A stretch of 64,000 nt of DNA from G963678255 sp963678255 (GTDB lineage Bacteria; Cloacimonadota; Cloacimonadia; Cloacimonadales; WRIO01). The translations under genes and the position numbers were made by a program. Below the pieces are notes generated by a model that was not told the DNA's origin, did not search any database, and worked only from the letters and a program-made list of their open reading frames with translations. The stretch lies in NCBI GenBank assembly GCA_963678255.2, contig CAXXTW010000001.1, forward strand, positions 1,364,001-1,428,000. The letters are read 5' to 3'. This document shows, one piece after another, positions 1 to 8,999 of this stretch. Positions within the stretch are counted from its first letter, which is position 1. Every line of letters starts with the position of its first letter.

Positions 1-324
1 ACATATTTAGGCAACATTGTTTCAAATCAGCATACTACTGAATTAAAACCGGTGCTGTTAACGATGAACATATACCCTAATCCTATCAAACAATCTGTAC
101 AAATATTTGTAAATAGTAAAAATAATGATTTAGCAGAAGTGACTATATTCAATATAAAGGGTCAAAAAGTAAAGTCAATTAAATTAAACAAACAATTTGG
201 AGAACAAAAAGTAATCTGGAATGGAAAAGCTGATAACGGACAAAAAGTTTCTAACGGTCTTTACTTTTTTAGAGTTAAAACTGCTCAAACTTGTGTTACT
301 CAAAAAGCTCTTTTACTAAAATAG
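1..324 (+). CDS. C-terminal end of a type IX-secreted protein (5' end outside window)
   Basis: The frame is open from the first base of the window, so this is the tail of a larger gene and not a short gene starting at the GTG near base 52. The visible 107 residues carry YPNPIKQSVQIF, then FNIKGQKVKSIKL, then WNGKADNGQKVSNGLYFF, and a basic end. This is the type A C-terminal sorting domain of the type IX secretion system, which directs cargo across the outer membrane and is removed or used for surface anchoring. Nothing of the functional domain is inside the window. It ends just ahead of a 10-bp hairpin that could end transcription. Assignment of the domain is firm; the role of the whole protein is unknown. 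Confidence 0.85.
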   Translation, partial: TYLGNIVSNQHTTELKPVLLTMNIYPNPIKQSVQIFVNSKNNDLAEVTIFNIKGQKVKSIKLNKQFGEQKVIWNGKADNGQKVSNGLYFFRVKTAQTCVTQKALLLK

Positions 325-332
325 GAGATTAT

Positions 333-366
333 GGGATGATAGTGTTTTCTATCATCCCTTGAATTT
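333..366 (+). terminator. Hairpin between sorted protein and phzF-like gene
   Basis: A perfect 10-bp inverted repeat (GGGATGATAG at 333-342, CTATCATCCC at 349-358) with a 6-base loop follows the stop at 324. The tail TTGAATTT is only weakly T-rich, so termination may be partial. The next gene starts right after it at 367 with no clear Shine-Dalgarno sequence, so the hairpin could also affect its translation. Confidence 0.6.
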
Positions 367-1185
367 ATGAAATTACCTATATTTTTTGTTGATGCTTTTA
401 CAGAAAAACCTTTTAAAGGGAATCAAGCAGCAGTATGTGTTTTATCAGAAACTATCTCTGATAAACTTATGCAATCTATTGCTAAGGAAATTGGTTTTTC
501 TGAAACAGTATTTGCATTACCTGTTGAACTTGAAAAGAATATTTATAACTTAAGATGGTTTACTCCTCAAACAGAAGTTCCTCTTTGTGGTCATGGAACT
601 CTAGCTGCCTCAAAGATTTTATTTTCTTTTTATACAAATACTGCGAAAATAACATATAAAACTTTATCGGGTATCTTATCAGCGATTAATGAAGGATATT
701 TCATTTCTTTAGATTTCCCTTTAGGTTCACCTAAGAAAGACACAAATTTAAATAAACTCAAATTATGTGAAGCTTTGGGCATTGAGGAATTTGTCAATAT
801 TGCTGGTTGTCAAATCACTTCCAATATACTTATTGAAATGCGTGATGAAGAAAGTGTAAAACAAATCTCACCTGATTTTTCTTTATTAAAAAACATGGAT
901 ATAACACCTTATTCAGGACTCATTATTACTGCAAGAAGTTCAGATAAATATGATTTTGTATCTCGATATTTTACTCCATGGGAAGGTATAAATGAAGATC
1001 CTGTTACTGGTTCAGCGCATTGCGTTTTAGCTGCCTATTGGCAAAACCGTTTAAATAAAACAAACTTTCATGCAAAACAGATATCAGAAAGATCAGGAGA
1101 ATTATTTATAAAAATTGAAAATAATAGACTAAATATCTCTGGAAGTGCTTATATCACACTTCAAGGAGAATTTTACTGTGAATAA
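367..1185 (+). CDS. PhzF family isomerase/epimerase
   Basis: This 272-residue protein has the full length and layout of the PhzF family, cofactor-free enzymes built from two similar halves that isomerise small substrates such as the phenazine precursor DHHA. The N-terminus FFVDAFTEKPFKGNQAAV is the family signature. Glu46 in GFSETVF matches the catalytic glutamate, GHGTLAA is the loop of the first half, and EDPVTGSAHC is the matching motif of the second half. There are no phenazine genes nearby, so the substrate is unknown; most family members outside phenazine clusters are uncharacterised. The ATG at 367 gives the canonical N-terminus even though no good ribosome-binding site precedes it. 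The gene may be read together with 1203-3440, 17 bases downstream. Confidence 0.88.
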   Translation: MKLPIFFVDAFTEKPFKGNQAAVCVLSETISDKLMQSIAKEIGFSETVFALPVELEKNIYNLRWFTPQTEVPLCGHGTLAASKILFSFYTNTAKITYKTLSGILSAINEGYFISLDFPLGSPKKDTNLNKLKLCEALGIEEFVNIAGCQITSNILIEMRDEESVKQISPDFSLLKNMDITPYSGLIITARSSDKYDFVSRYFTPWEGINEDPVTGSAHCVLAAYWQNRLNKTNFHAKQISERSGELFIKIENNRLNISGSAYITLQGEFYCE

Positions 1186-1202
1186 AATAAAAGGAGGAGC
1201 GA

Positions 1203-3440
1203 ATGAAAAAACATTTACTGCTATTTTTAAGCAGTATAATGGTAATTGGGGCACTTTTTGGAACTCAAATCAATGTATTATCCGAAGTTTTCAAATCGAC
1301 AACTTGCCCTTATTGTCCATCAGCCCAGGCTGGGTTGCAAGATTTATACAATAATCAACCTAATGTAATACCTTTAACTTGGTATACAGGTTCTTCTATT
1401 GTTTCTCCCAATGGTAGTACAAGACTATCATGGTATGGTAGCGATGGTGTCCCTTACGCTGTTTTTGGTGGTACAACTTTTGTTTCAGGAGGTTATGCCT
1501 CTGGATCAATGTATGCTCCTTATCTTCAAAAGTATAACTCTATAATTAGCAGACAAGCACCAATGGAATTAGATGTATCGATGAATTTCAATGATGCTAA
1601 TCAATTAGTTTTAACCGCTAATGTACTTATGACAGGAAACATCACAGATACAAATAATAAGATAATATTTGTATTAACCGATCATAACCCAAATTCAACC
1701 CTATATGTTGTCTCTGCTTATAATGAACAAGCCTTTCCTCTAAATCAAAATGGACAAACAGGGGTTTATACTGCTACTTTTAATTATAATGGTAGTGTTT
1801 CAATACAAAACCTAAAAGCAGTTGCTTTTGTTCAAACATGGTCAACTACAAAAACTGTTTTTCAAGCTGCTCAATCTGGATTTAGTGGTATGTTATCTAC
1901 TTTTGATGCAGATATCTTAAGTGGACCTGCAGACTTAACTGTCAATTTTACTGATAATTCTCTTCCTCAAGGTGGAATTACAGAATGGAATTGGGATTTT
2001 GATAATGATGGCACTATTGATAGTAATGAACAAAACCCCTCTCATACATACTCTGAACCTGGGACTTATTCAGTATCTTTAACAGTATCTGATGGAACAG
2101 ATTCTGAGACTAAAACGATAACCAATATGATTACTGTAACCGGTACTGATAATGTAAGTGGCTCTGTTCAAGGTGTTTGGAATCCTGTTAATGGGATCTA
2201 TACTTTAACAGGAGATGTCGAGGTTGCTCCTAATAAAACCTTGGAAATATTAGCTGGCACAGTCATCAAATTAGCTGAAGGTAAAGCCTTTGTTGTCAGA
2301 GGAGATGTTCAAGCTCTTGGAACTGAAGCAGATTCTATTACTTTCACTTCTGATACTTATTGGAATGGAATGTCAATTGAGAATTCTGATACACCAAGCT
2401 TTTTTAGAAATTGTGTTTTCACAAAGGCTTTGTTTGGTGCTATGAAAGTTTCTGGAACAACAGTTGAAATTGATGACTCTAGATTTGTAAATAATAATGG
2501 AACTACTTTTGCAGGTGCTATTGATTTTATTGAATCTACTGGATCTATCATTAATAACTGTTATTTTGCAAATAACTCAGCTTCAAATAGTTCAGGCGCA
2601 GTTAATATAATGGGAAGTTCTGTTGATCTCAAAAAGAATGTTTTTGTTAATAATACTGGTAAAAATGCTGGAGCGTTAACACTAAAAACAAATTCTGAAG
2701 TTTATGCGATTAATAATACCTTTGCTAACAATAATAACGTAAATAATCCTGGAGGACAAATCTTATTAGTAAGTTCTAATATGAATATATTAAACTCAAT
2801 TATTTGGGGCAGTAATCCATTTTTCCAGCAGAATAGTCAGTTAAATATTCAATATTCCTGTGTGGCAGATTATAATATCGGTACTGGAAATATTAATATT
2901 GATCCATTATTTGTAAATCCTTCAACAACAGTCGGTTTTGCCGGAGTTACTGAAGTGTCAGATTGGTACTTACAATCTTCTTCTCCTTGTATTGATGCTG
3001 GACATCCAAACTCAAGTTTTAATGATAAAGAAGATCCTGCTAACTTAGGTCATGCTTTATCTCCTGCTCTAGGATTATTAAGAAATGATATGGGTGCTTT
3101 TGGTGGAAATACCTTAAGTGGTTGGGTTGCTAACACAGATAATCCTATTGTAACTTCATCAATTGCAAAATTATCTACTTATCCTAATCCTTTTAATCCT
3201 ACTGTTAAAATTTCTTTGGATTTACCAAAGAGTACTAATGAAAAAATTACTATTGAACTTTATAATATTCGCGGTCAGAAAGTAAAAACACTATTCAAGA
3301 ATAATTCATCTCAGGAAAAAATTAGTGCTGTTTGGGATGGTAAAGACAATAATGGTAATTCAATGCCTACTGGCGTTTACTTTGTAAAAGCTAATATTGG
3401 TCAAAACCAAATATCTAAGAAAATTCTTATGATAAAATAA
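1203..3440 (+). CDS. Secreted multidomain protein: thioredoxin-like, PKD, beta-helix, T9SS sorting domain
   Basis: The 745-residue product begins with a signal peptide (about residues 1-20). Next comes a thioredoxin-like region with Cys35-Pro-Tyr-Cys38 in a VFKSTTCPYCPSA context, resembling Omp28-type secreted proteins. Residues about 235-317 form a PKD domain (WNWDFDNDGTIDS, HTYSEPGTYSVSLTV). Residues about 325-620 contain repeated short strands rich in NN turns (NNCYFANNSA, KKNVFVNNTG, INNTFANN), typical of a right-handed parallel beta-helix. The last 80 residues are a type A T9SS sorting domain (TYPNPFNPTVKI, YNIRGQKVKTL, WDGKDNNGNSMPTGVYF). AAAGGAGGAG ends a few bases before the ATG at 1203 and supports that start. 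It is probably exported to the cell surface or medium. The CPYC pair suggests a redox role, but the substrate is unknown. Confidence 0.85.
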   Translation: MKKHLLLFLSSIMVIGALFGTQINVLSEVFKSTTCPYCPSAQAGLQDLYNNQPNVIPLTWYTGSSIVSPNGSTRLSWYGSDGVPYAVFGGTTFVSGGYASGSMYAPYLQKYNSIISRQAPMELDVSMNFNDANQLVLTANVLMTGNITDTNNKIIFVLTDHNPNSTLYVVSAYNEQAFPLNQNGQTGVYTATFNYNGSVSIQNLKAVAFVQTWSTTKTVFQAAQSGFSGMLSTFDADILSGPADLTVNFTDNSLPQGGITEWNWDFDNDGTIDSNEQNPSHTYSEPGTYSVSLTVSDGTDSETKTITNMITVTGTDNVSGSVQGVWNPVNGIYTLTGDVEVAPNKTLEILAGTVIKLAEGKAFVVRGDVQALGTEADSITFTSDTYWNGMSIENSDTPSFFRNCVFTKALFGAMKVSGTTVEIDDSRFVNNNGTTFAGAIDFIESTGSIINNCYFANNSASNSSGAVNIMGSSVDLKKNVFVNNTGKNAGALTLKTNSEVYAINNTFANNNNVNNPGGQILLVSSNMNILNSIIWGSNPFFQQNSQLNIQYSCVADYNIGTGNINIDPLFVNPSTTVGFAGVTEVSDWYLQSSSPCIDAGHPNSSFNDKEDPANLGHALSPALGLLRNDMGAFGGNTLSGWVANTDNPIVTSSIAKLSTYPNPFNPTVKISLDLPKSTNEKITIELYNIRGQKVKTLFKNNSSQEKISAVWDGKDNNGNSMPTGVYFVKANIGQNQISKKILMIK

Positions 3441-3446
3441 TTATTT

Positions 3447-3478
3447 GGAGGGCTTTAGCCCTCCTTTCTTATTTTTTA
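3447..3478 (+). terminator. Rho-independent terminator
   Basis: A perfect 7-bp stem (GGAGGGC / GCCCTCC) with a TTTA loop is followed by TTTCTTATTTTTT. It lies 7 bases after the stop of the secreted protein and separates it from the convergent kinase gene. Confidence 0.9.
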
Positions 3479-3508
3479 TAACCAGTAGTTAAAATATTAA
3501 TTTTCGTT

Positions 3509-6500
3509 TTAAGTAATCTCTGATGCCATATCTTGTATGATCCTTTCAATGTCTAACTTAATCTTCATATAAAATTCAATAGAATCATTAAATAGTATTG
3601 ATAAAATATCTATATTGTTCATAGAATTGATATTCTCCAACTTATTAAAAATATTTACTGCTTCTGATATCCCTATATTTAAAAAAATACCTTTCAATGC
3701 ATGTACAGATTTTTTCAAAGTATCTAAATTATTATTTTTATAACTATCCATTAACTCAGTAAATAAGATTTCTGTTGATTCTAGAAAGGAATTTAGTAGA
3801 GTTAACTTAAGGTCTGAATCATTTGATATTCCCAGTGATTCTAAATGTATATCAATCCTCTCACTTAATGTTTGTACTTTAGAAACCTTTGATGAGACAC
3901 TCATAGAAGACTGAAAGCCTTTATCTGTATCAAAATAAGATAAACAATTTTTAATTTCTTCTAGGTTAAAAGGCTTACTGATATAATCATTCATTCCCAC
4001 TTGAAAACACTTTTCTTTGTCTCCAGACATGGCATTTGCTGTAAGAGCTACTATTCTCGGTTTTTCATTATTTTGTGAATATTGCCTAATTAGTTCAGTA
4101 GATTCTAATCCATCTATGATTGGCATTTGCATATCCATAAATATTAAATCATAATGATTTTTTATGTGCATTTCAAATGCTTCTTTTCCATTCATCGCGA
4201 TATCAGAAATATAACCTAGGTTTGTTAAAACTATACTCAAAACTTTCTGATTAGTTATATTATCTTCTGCGATCAAAATTTTCAATGGAAAAATAGCAAA
4301 GTTTTGATTATTCTTTAGTACTGTTTTTTTTATTTTTACTTTTGAATCATTTAAGGTATCAACTATCATGTTATAAAGCACTGAATGTTTAAATGGTTTA
4401 GCTAGCTCTTTTGAAAATAGTCTCTTTTCTTCAATTGACAATGATCCGGGTAACCCTGATGAAAATAAAATTAAAGGCAACTCTTCAGCTGATTTTATCT
4501 TACGAATTTCTCTGGCTAGCATAACACCATCTACTTCTGGCATTTGCATATCAAGGAAGGCTAAATCAAAATCATACTCCTGTATTAATTTTATGACTTT
4601 CTTTGGCTCATTTATTTCTATTGATCTGATGCCCCATGACTTACATAGATTATTGATAATGAAAAGATTAGAATCATTATCATCTACAAACAATATATGT
4701 AAATTGCTAATATCAATGTCAACTGTCTTCTTCTCCTTCTCATTTAATATTTCGTCATCTGATGGTATGTCTGTCTCTATATTAAAGATAAATTCTGAAC
4801 CTTTATCGACTTCACTGCTAACTCTGATGTCACCTTTCATTAGATTAATCAATTTTTTACAAATCGGTAGTCCTAATCCCGTCCCCATATATTTCCTTGT
4901 ACTCGTGGCATCTACCTGATAAAATGGATCAAATAACATAGGAATACTATCTTTTGGAATTCCTATCCCAGTGTCTTTAACTTTAAATTGAAGATGATAA
5001 TGATACTTATCCTCATTTAATAAACTGACTTCTAAGAAAACTTCTCCTGCCTCAGTAAATTTTATTGAATTATTTAATAAATTGATTAATATCTGCTTAA
5101 TACGATAGTAATCCGATTTTACTAACTCAGGAACGTCTTTTTCTATCCAATAAAGTAATTCTATATTATTTGATTGAGCTTTTGTAAATAAAATATCTAT
5201 AGTCTCTTCAATACATTTTGATAATCTAAAGACTTCGTTCACTAATGTATTTTTTCCTGAATCAAATTTTGAAAAATCTAATATATTATTTATTATATTT
5301 AAAAGACTGTCTCCGCTACTACTGATGATATTTACATAATCCTGTTGTAATAATGATAACTCTGTATTTTTTATTAGATCAGTCATGCCGATTATGCCGT
5401 TTAGTGGTGTCCTGATTTCATGACTCATTATTGCAAGAAATTCTGATTTGGCTTTGGCTGCTGATTCTGCTTCTTCTTTTGCATGAAATAGTTCTTCATT
5501 TATTCTCTTGCGCTCTGTAATATCGGTCAATGAACCTACTATTGCTTCAACATGATGATCTCTTATTATTGGAGATTCATGAACTTCCACCCAAATTGTT
5601 TCATTATCCTTTCTTTTCATTGCTAATTCATAAGCTGGATATATTTTCCCTGATTGGCAAACCTCATGAGCATGCTGATACTTTGATAGATTTTCTTCGG
5701 TATCTACAAGTAACTCACTCCATTTAAAGTTTATCTCCTCTTCACGATAGCCTAAAAGTGGTAAGATTTGCTGACTGACGAAAATAATGTCATTATTAAA
5801 ATCGATTGAATAAAATAAAACAGTGGAATTCTTAAATACATTTTGTAATTTCTCTTCACTCTTTATTATTTCTTCTTGTTGATCTACAACAATCTGATGG
5901 CTTCTACAGTTTTTTATTACTAATTGAAACACTTTTATGATATTCAAAGATAGATTTAGATACAACTCAAGATAATTTGGAAAATTTACTTCTCTTACAG
6001 ATAATATTCCTAATAGCTTTTGATCTCCAATCTTGATAGAAAAACCATTATTCTCTTTTTCTAAAACAAATTCCTCTTTTATTAATTCCAAATTATTCAA
6101 TTCTTCTTCACATAACCTAACAATTGGTTGTGAATAAACCTGAACTGACTCATTATCTTGATATTTCAAGTAGATTACGGATTCTGGAGAAAACAACAAT
6201 ACAAATAAGTTCAATATCTCCTCAATGGCTTCCTCTTCCTCAAATATCCCTGCCATAGTGCTTAATAAATCCATCGCCATAGTAATATCTGCGTTTTTCT
6301 TTAACTGTGTCTGATAAATTATATTTTGATCATTTATCGCATTATTCATAATCCATTGGGTAATTTCTGATTGAATCCGCATTTTAAAATAGCTTAATCC
6401 TGTTTTTATAATCTGATAGGGTTTGTTTATAAAACCAGAAAACGCTATTAGATAATTTTCAATATTTTCTATAACTCCTGTATCCAATAATAGAAATTGC

Positions 6501-6922
6501 TTTACTGATTCTTCAAAAAAATCTTGTGCAGTTGTTTGATCAAATCCCCAGGCTTTTATTTGAGCCTTCCAGTTGATTAACCAGCCTGGTGTTATAATAT
6601 AATTGCCATGGATTAAATAATCCTGAATAAGTTCATTATTGATAAATAAACTGAAACATGAATCATCATGGTTTAAAATGATATTATTGGTAGGCGTTTC
6701 TTTACTTTCTGTATATCGAATACAACTTCCTAAAACAATTAATACATCTTCTTTTCTGATTCTTATTTTTAATTTATCAAATTCTGCACTTGTTATATTC
6801 CCAGTGTTACACAGAGGAGAGAATAAAAGAGCCTCTATATCTGGGTTATTCAATTCATTGAGAATTTCTTTTAACTCTAATATGAAATTTGTACAAATAG
6901 AAAAGTATAATTTTTTATTCAT
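3509..6922 (-). CDS. Hybrid histidine kinase with DUF1638-like N-terminus
   Basis: A 1137-residue soluble signalling protein with no membrane segment. Order from the chosen start: DUF1638-like region (about 4-180; LYFSICTNFILELKEIL, NHDDSCFSLFINN, YIITPGWLINW), GAF-like region (215-340), PAS (355-475), HisKA with His501 in MSHEIRTPLNG, HATPase with DTGIG and GTGLGL, receiver 1 (Asp791), receiver 2 (Asp930) and an HPt domain (His1074 in SVHALKG). It is therefore a complete phosphorelay in one chain. The frame is open 16 codons further upstream, but those codons lie inside the methyltransferase gene; ATG at 6922 overlaps that gene by only 8 bases. DUF1638 proteins usually sit as separate genes beside corrinoid methyltransferases, as the next two genes are, so the kinase probably senses something linked to methyl or corrinoid metabolism. 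The kinase and relay domains are certain; DUF1638 is recognised from motif pattern only. Confidence 0.87.
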   Translation of the reverse strand: MNKKLYFSICTNFILELKEILNELNNPDIEALLFSPLCNTGNITSAEFDKLKIRIRKEDVLIVLGSCIRYTESKETPTNNIILNHDDSCFSLFINNELIQDYLIHGNYIITPGWLINWKAQIKAWGFDQTTAQDFFEESVKQFLLLDTGVIENIENYLIAFSGFINKPYQIIKTGLSYFKMRIQSEITQWIMNNAINDQNIIYQTQLKKNADITMAMDLLSTMAGIFEEEEAIEEILNLFVLLFSPESVIYLKYQDNESVQVYSQPIVRLCEEELNNLELIKEEFVLEKENNGFSIKIGDQKLLGILSVREVNFPNYLELYLNLSLNIIKVFQLVIKNCRSHQIVVDQQEEIIKSEEKLQNVFKNSTVLFYSIDFNNDIIFVSQQILPLLGYREEEINFKWSELLVDTEENLSKYQHAHEVCQSGKIYPAYELAMKRKDNETIWVEVHESPIIRDHHVEAIVGSLTDITERKRINEELFHAKEEAESAAKAKSEFLAIMSHEIRTPLNGIIGMTDLIKNTELSLLQQDYVNIISSSGDSLLNIINNILDFSKFDSGKNTLVNEVFRLSKCIEETIDILFTKAQSNNIELLYWIEKDVPELVKSDYYRIKQILINLLNNSIKFTEAGEVFLEVSLLNEDKYHYHLQFKVKDTGIGIPKDSIPMLFDPFYQVDATSTRKYMGTGLGLPICKKLINLMKGDIRVSSEVDKGSEFIFNIETDIPSDDEILNEKEKKTVDIDISNLHILFVDDNDSNLFIINNLCKSWGIRSIEINEPKKVIKLIQEYDFDLAFLDMQMPEVDGVMLAREIRKIKSAEELPLILFSSGLPGSLSIEEKRLFSKELAKPFKHSVLYNMIVDTLNDSKVKIKKTVLKNNQNFAIFPLKILIAEDNITNQKVLSIVLTNLGYISDIAMNGKEAFEMHIKNHYDLIFMDMQMPIIDGLESTELIRQYSQNNEKPRIVALTANAMSGDKEKCFQVGMNDYISKPFNLEEIKNCLSYFDTDKGFQSSMSVSSKVSKVQTLSERIDIHLESLGISNDSDLKLTLLNSFLESTEILFTELMDSYKNNNLDTLKKSVHALKGIFLNIGISEAVNIFNKLENINSMNNIDILSILFNDSIEFYMKIKLDIERIIQDMASEIT

Positions 6923-7961
6923 CCCCATTCTCTGAAATAGGATAATTACCCCATTTCTCAACAGATTCATAAATCTTGATCAGTGTTTTCTCTGGAACCT
7001 GATAAGGGATTTCTCCATGATTATCTGATAAGATAAAACCACCACCACTCCCAGCTTTAATTATTGCATTTTTTACATGATTCTCTGTTTCTTCATCTGT
7101 CCAACGACACATTTCTATTGCATTTAGATTACCAAGAACAGTCAATTTATCCTTAAAAGCCTCTTTTACAATTTTTAAATCCTCTTCTACAGACGTTGCT
7201 ATACCATAAGTGCCCGAACCACATAAATCATCAGCAATATTTAAACAACGGCCTGATGCCATATGAGTTGCTGTAGCACCTTGTATTCTAGACAATGTCC
7301 TTTTTGCTATTTGTAAACCTGTCTTTCTATATAACTCAGGAGGAATGATAGTGGTTGAAGAAACGGGATCAAAATAACAAATAGCGGTTGCTCCAGCAGT
7401 TATCTGAGCATTAGCCCATTCTACACAAAACTCTTCATTTACTTTCATTAGTTGATCAAACAATTCAGGATTCTCTATCATAAGATCCAGATAATGATCA
7501 AAACCCATTTGCATGACTGGTAATGAAAAAGGCGACATGACTACTCCAATTATTGGAACATTATCTCCTGCTTCTTCTTTTAACAATTTTGTTGTCTTTA
7601 TAACTCTCTGAAGACTCTCTGATTCTTCTATGTTCGGCTTTCTGAGTTTGATTATATCTTGTGGTGATGATATTATTGGCTGACCAGAATTAAAAGCACT
7701 TTCGTCCCATTTAATAACCTCTCCACCAAAAGCTTCGATTTCAATAGGAGCATAATAAAACGTATAATAACAGTCACTTCTATATTTTTTTAACAACTTA
7801 AATTGACCTTCTGCTACGTTTTCTGCTGATGAATAGTACTCTTTAAGCATCATATTTAATTCTTTTGCCCCATGCATGGATGTTAGTAAAAATAAAGGTA
7901 CTCTGTCAGGTTCTTTATGGCTGAGGGTAGTTAATACTCTTTGAAGTGATGTCATACTCAT
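6915..7961 (-). CDS. MtaA/UroD-family corrinoid methyltransferase-like protein
   Basis: This 348-residue protein has the uroporphyrinogen-decarboxylase fold family pattern (HKEPDRVPLF near the start, GGEVIKW, then a C-terminal GNLNAIEM and GGGFILSDNHGEIP). In family members such as MtaA and MtbA the enzyme moves a methyl group between a corrinoid protein and a thiol or folate acceptor. Its location directly after a corrinoid protein, with a 4-base overlap (ATGA), supports that role over haem synthesis. The usual zinc ligands His-x-Cys and a late Cys are altered: His233 is kept, the Cys position is Ala235, and the late Cys is His315 in DNHGEIP. The metal site or acceptor may therefore differ from MtaA. 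The true substrate cannot be told from sequence. Confidence 0.82.
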   Translation of the reverse strand: MSMTSLQRVLTTLSHKEPDRVPLFLLTSMHGAKELNMMLKEYYSSAENVAEGQFKLLKKYRSDCYYTFYYAPIEIEAFGGEVIKWDESAFNSGQPIISSPQDIIKLRKPNIEESESLQRVIKTTKLLKEEAGDNVPIIGVVMSPFSLPVMQMGFDHYLDLMIENPELFDQLMKVNEEFCVEWANAQITAGATAICYFDPVSSTTIIPPELYRKTGLQIAKRTLSRIQGATATHMASGRCLNIADDLCGSGTYGIATSVEEDLKIVKEAFKDKLTVLGNLNAIEMCRWTDEETENHVKNAIIKAGSGGGFILSDNHGEIPYQVPEKTLIKIYESVEKWGNYPISENGDE

Positions 7962-8584
7962 AATAAATCTCCTTTATATTCTTCAATAAAGGTTATCGCA
8001 TCTTGGGCATTAAATCCCATGGCATCTGCTCCTACACTTTTCCATAGCTCTTGATCAAATCTAAAAGGAGCGCCTCCAACGATTACTCTTATTCCCTGAT
8101 TTAAAAATGCTTTTGTAACTTCTTTAACTCGTAATGCCGAAGAAAACATCAGAACAGATATAAGAAGTAACTTTATGCCTTCCTGATTTACTCTTTTTAT
8201 AAGTTCATCTACAGTCAAACTACCATAATCCTTTATGTCATAACCATTTGCTTTTAATACAGTATAAACAATTCTTTTCCCTAAAACATGAAAATCTTCT
8301 AATGCTACAATAGCAATTGGATAGGTGTTTATTATTTTTTGTTCTTGATTTTTAAATAAATATTTGATGATTTCTTCACAAATCTTACCACTCATATAAA
8401 CTTGAGATAACGCAATACTGCCATCTTCCCACCCTTTTCCCATTTCTTCTAATATTGGACGAATTATCTCATCAGTAATTTGTATGACGGTTCGTGTTTC
8501 CAATGCTTTGTTAATGACTTCTTTTGATTTAATACGATCAGTATTGAGTAAAGCATTAAAAAAATCTTCTTGCAGATCCTCCAT
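7958..8584 (-). CDS. Corrinoid (B12-binding) methyltransferase protein, MtaC/MtbC-like
   Basis: A 208-residue protein of the two-domain corrinoid type. A helical cap domain (about 1-85, with PILEEMGKGWEDGSIALSQVYMSG) is followed by a Rossmann-like cobalamin domain. Asp97-Phe-His99-Val-Leu-Gly102 is the DxHxxG motif whose His coordinates cobalt. GSLTVDELI and RVIVGGAPFRFD form the rest of the nucleotide-tail pocket. Such proteins carry the methyl group between a substrate-specific methyltransferase and a MtaA-like partner, here the next gene. No substrate-specific MtaB/MtbB-type gene is in the window. AAAGGAGAG lies just before the start. It is the first gene of the operon that continues to 3509. 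Confidence 0.88.
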   Translation of the reverse strand: MEDLQEDFFNALLNTDRIKSKEVINKALETRTVIQITDEIIRPILEEMGKGWEDGSIALSQVYMSGKICEEIIKYLFKNQEQKIINTYPIAIVALEDFHVLGKRIVYTVLKANGYDIKDYGSLTVDELIKRVNQEGIKLLLISVLMFSSALRVKEVTKAFLNQGIRVIVGGAPFRFDQELWKSVGADAMGFNAQDAITFIEEYKGDLL

Positions 8585-8999
8585 ACATCTCTCCTTTATG
8601 ATTATTATTCTTCTTTTAATTTATTATATTTTAAAATATACCTTGTTTTTTTTGAATTGTCAAGAGGATAATCCTACTTGTTGAGGATTTATTACTCATT
8701 TATAATATAAACTACATTTATTATCAATTCTCTCTGGAGTAAATGTGGTTGGTTGAATTCATTATAAATATAATTACCCAAACTATATGTCCAAGCAACT
8801 CCCCATTAATATTCTGTTGTGGTCTTAGTGAAGTATAATAGATTAGAAGGTTCTCTCTATTTATTCTTAAAATTCCCATATTGATTCAGTATAATGACGT
8901 TTATTTTAAAGAGCTTCGTATTTGCTTCTCTTCTTGTATCCTTCTTAAAGCTTACTGCTCCCTTGGAGCTTGATTGATTTTTCTAACTGTGTTTATAAT
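8585..8999. other. 415-base intergenic region, no gene seen
   Basis: This AT-rich gap separates the corrinoid operon from the sorted secreted protein, both on the minus strand. It should hold the corrinoid operon promoter near 8600-8680, but no clear -35/-10 pair stands out. It contains one copy of a short dispersed repeat (8949-8972). A second 20-base block at 8785-8804 (ATATGTCCAAGCAACTCCCC) matches 28592-28611 at 18 of 20 positions. No open frame of note and no RNA gene was recognised. Confidence 0.6.
8949..8972 (+). repeat. Short dispersed intergenic repeat, copy 1
   Basis: This 24-base block starts AGCTTACTGCTCCCTTGG. It matches 29878-29901 at 21 of 24 positions and the minus strand of 46994-47017 at 20 of 24. 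It includes a small hairpin (GCTCC-CTT-GGAGC) followed by a T-rich stretch. All copies are intergenic. Confidence 0.6.

Noticed and set aside
1145..1354. Plus-strand ORF spanning the phzF-like gene end and the secreted protein start
   Set aside because: It overlaps two well-supported genes in another frame and has no family features.
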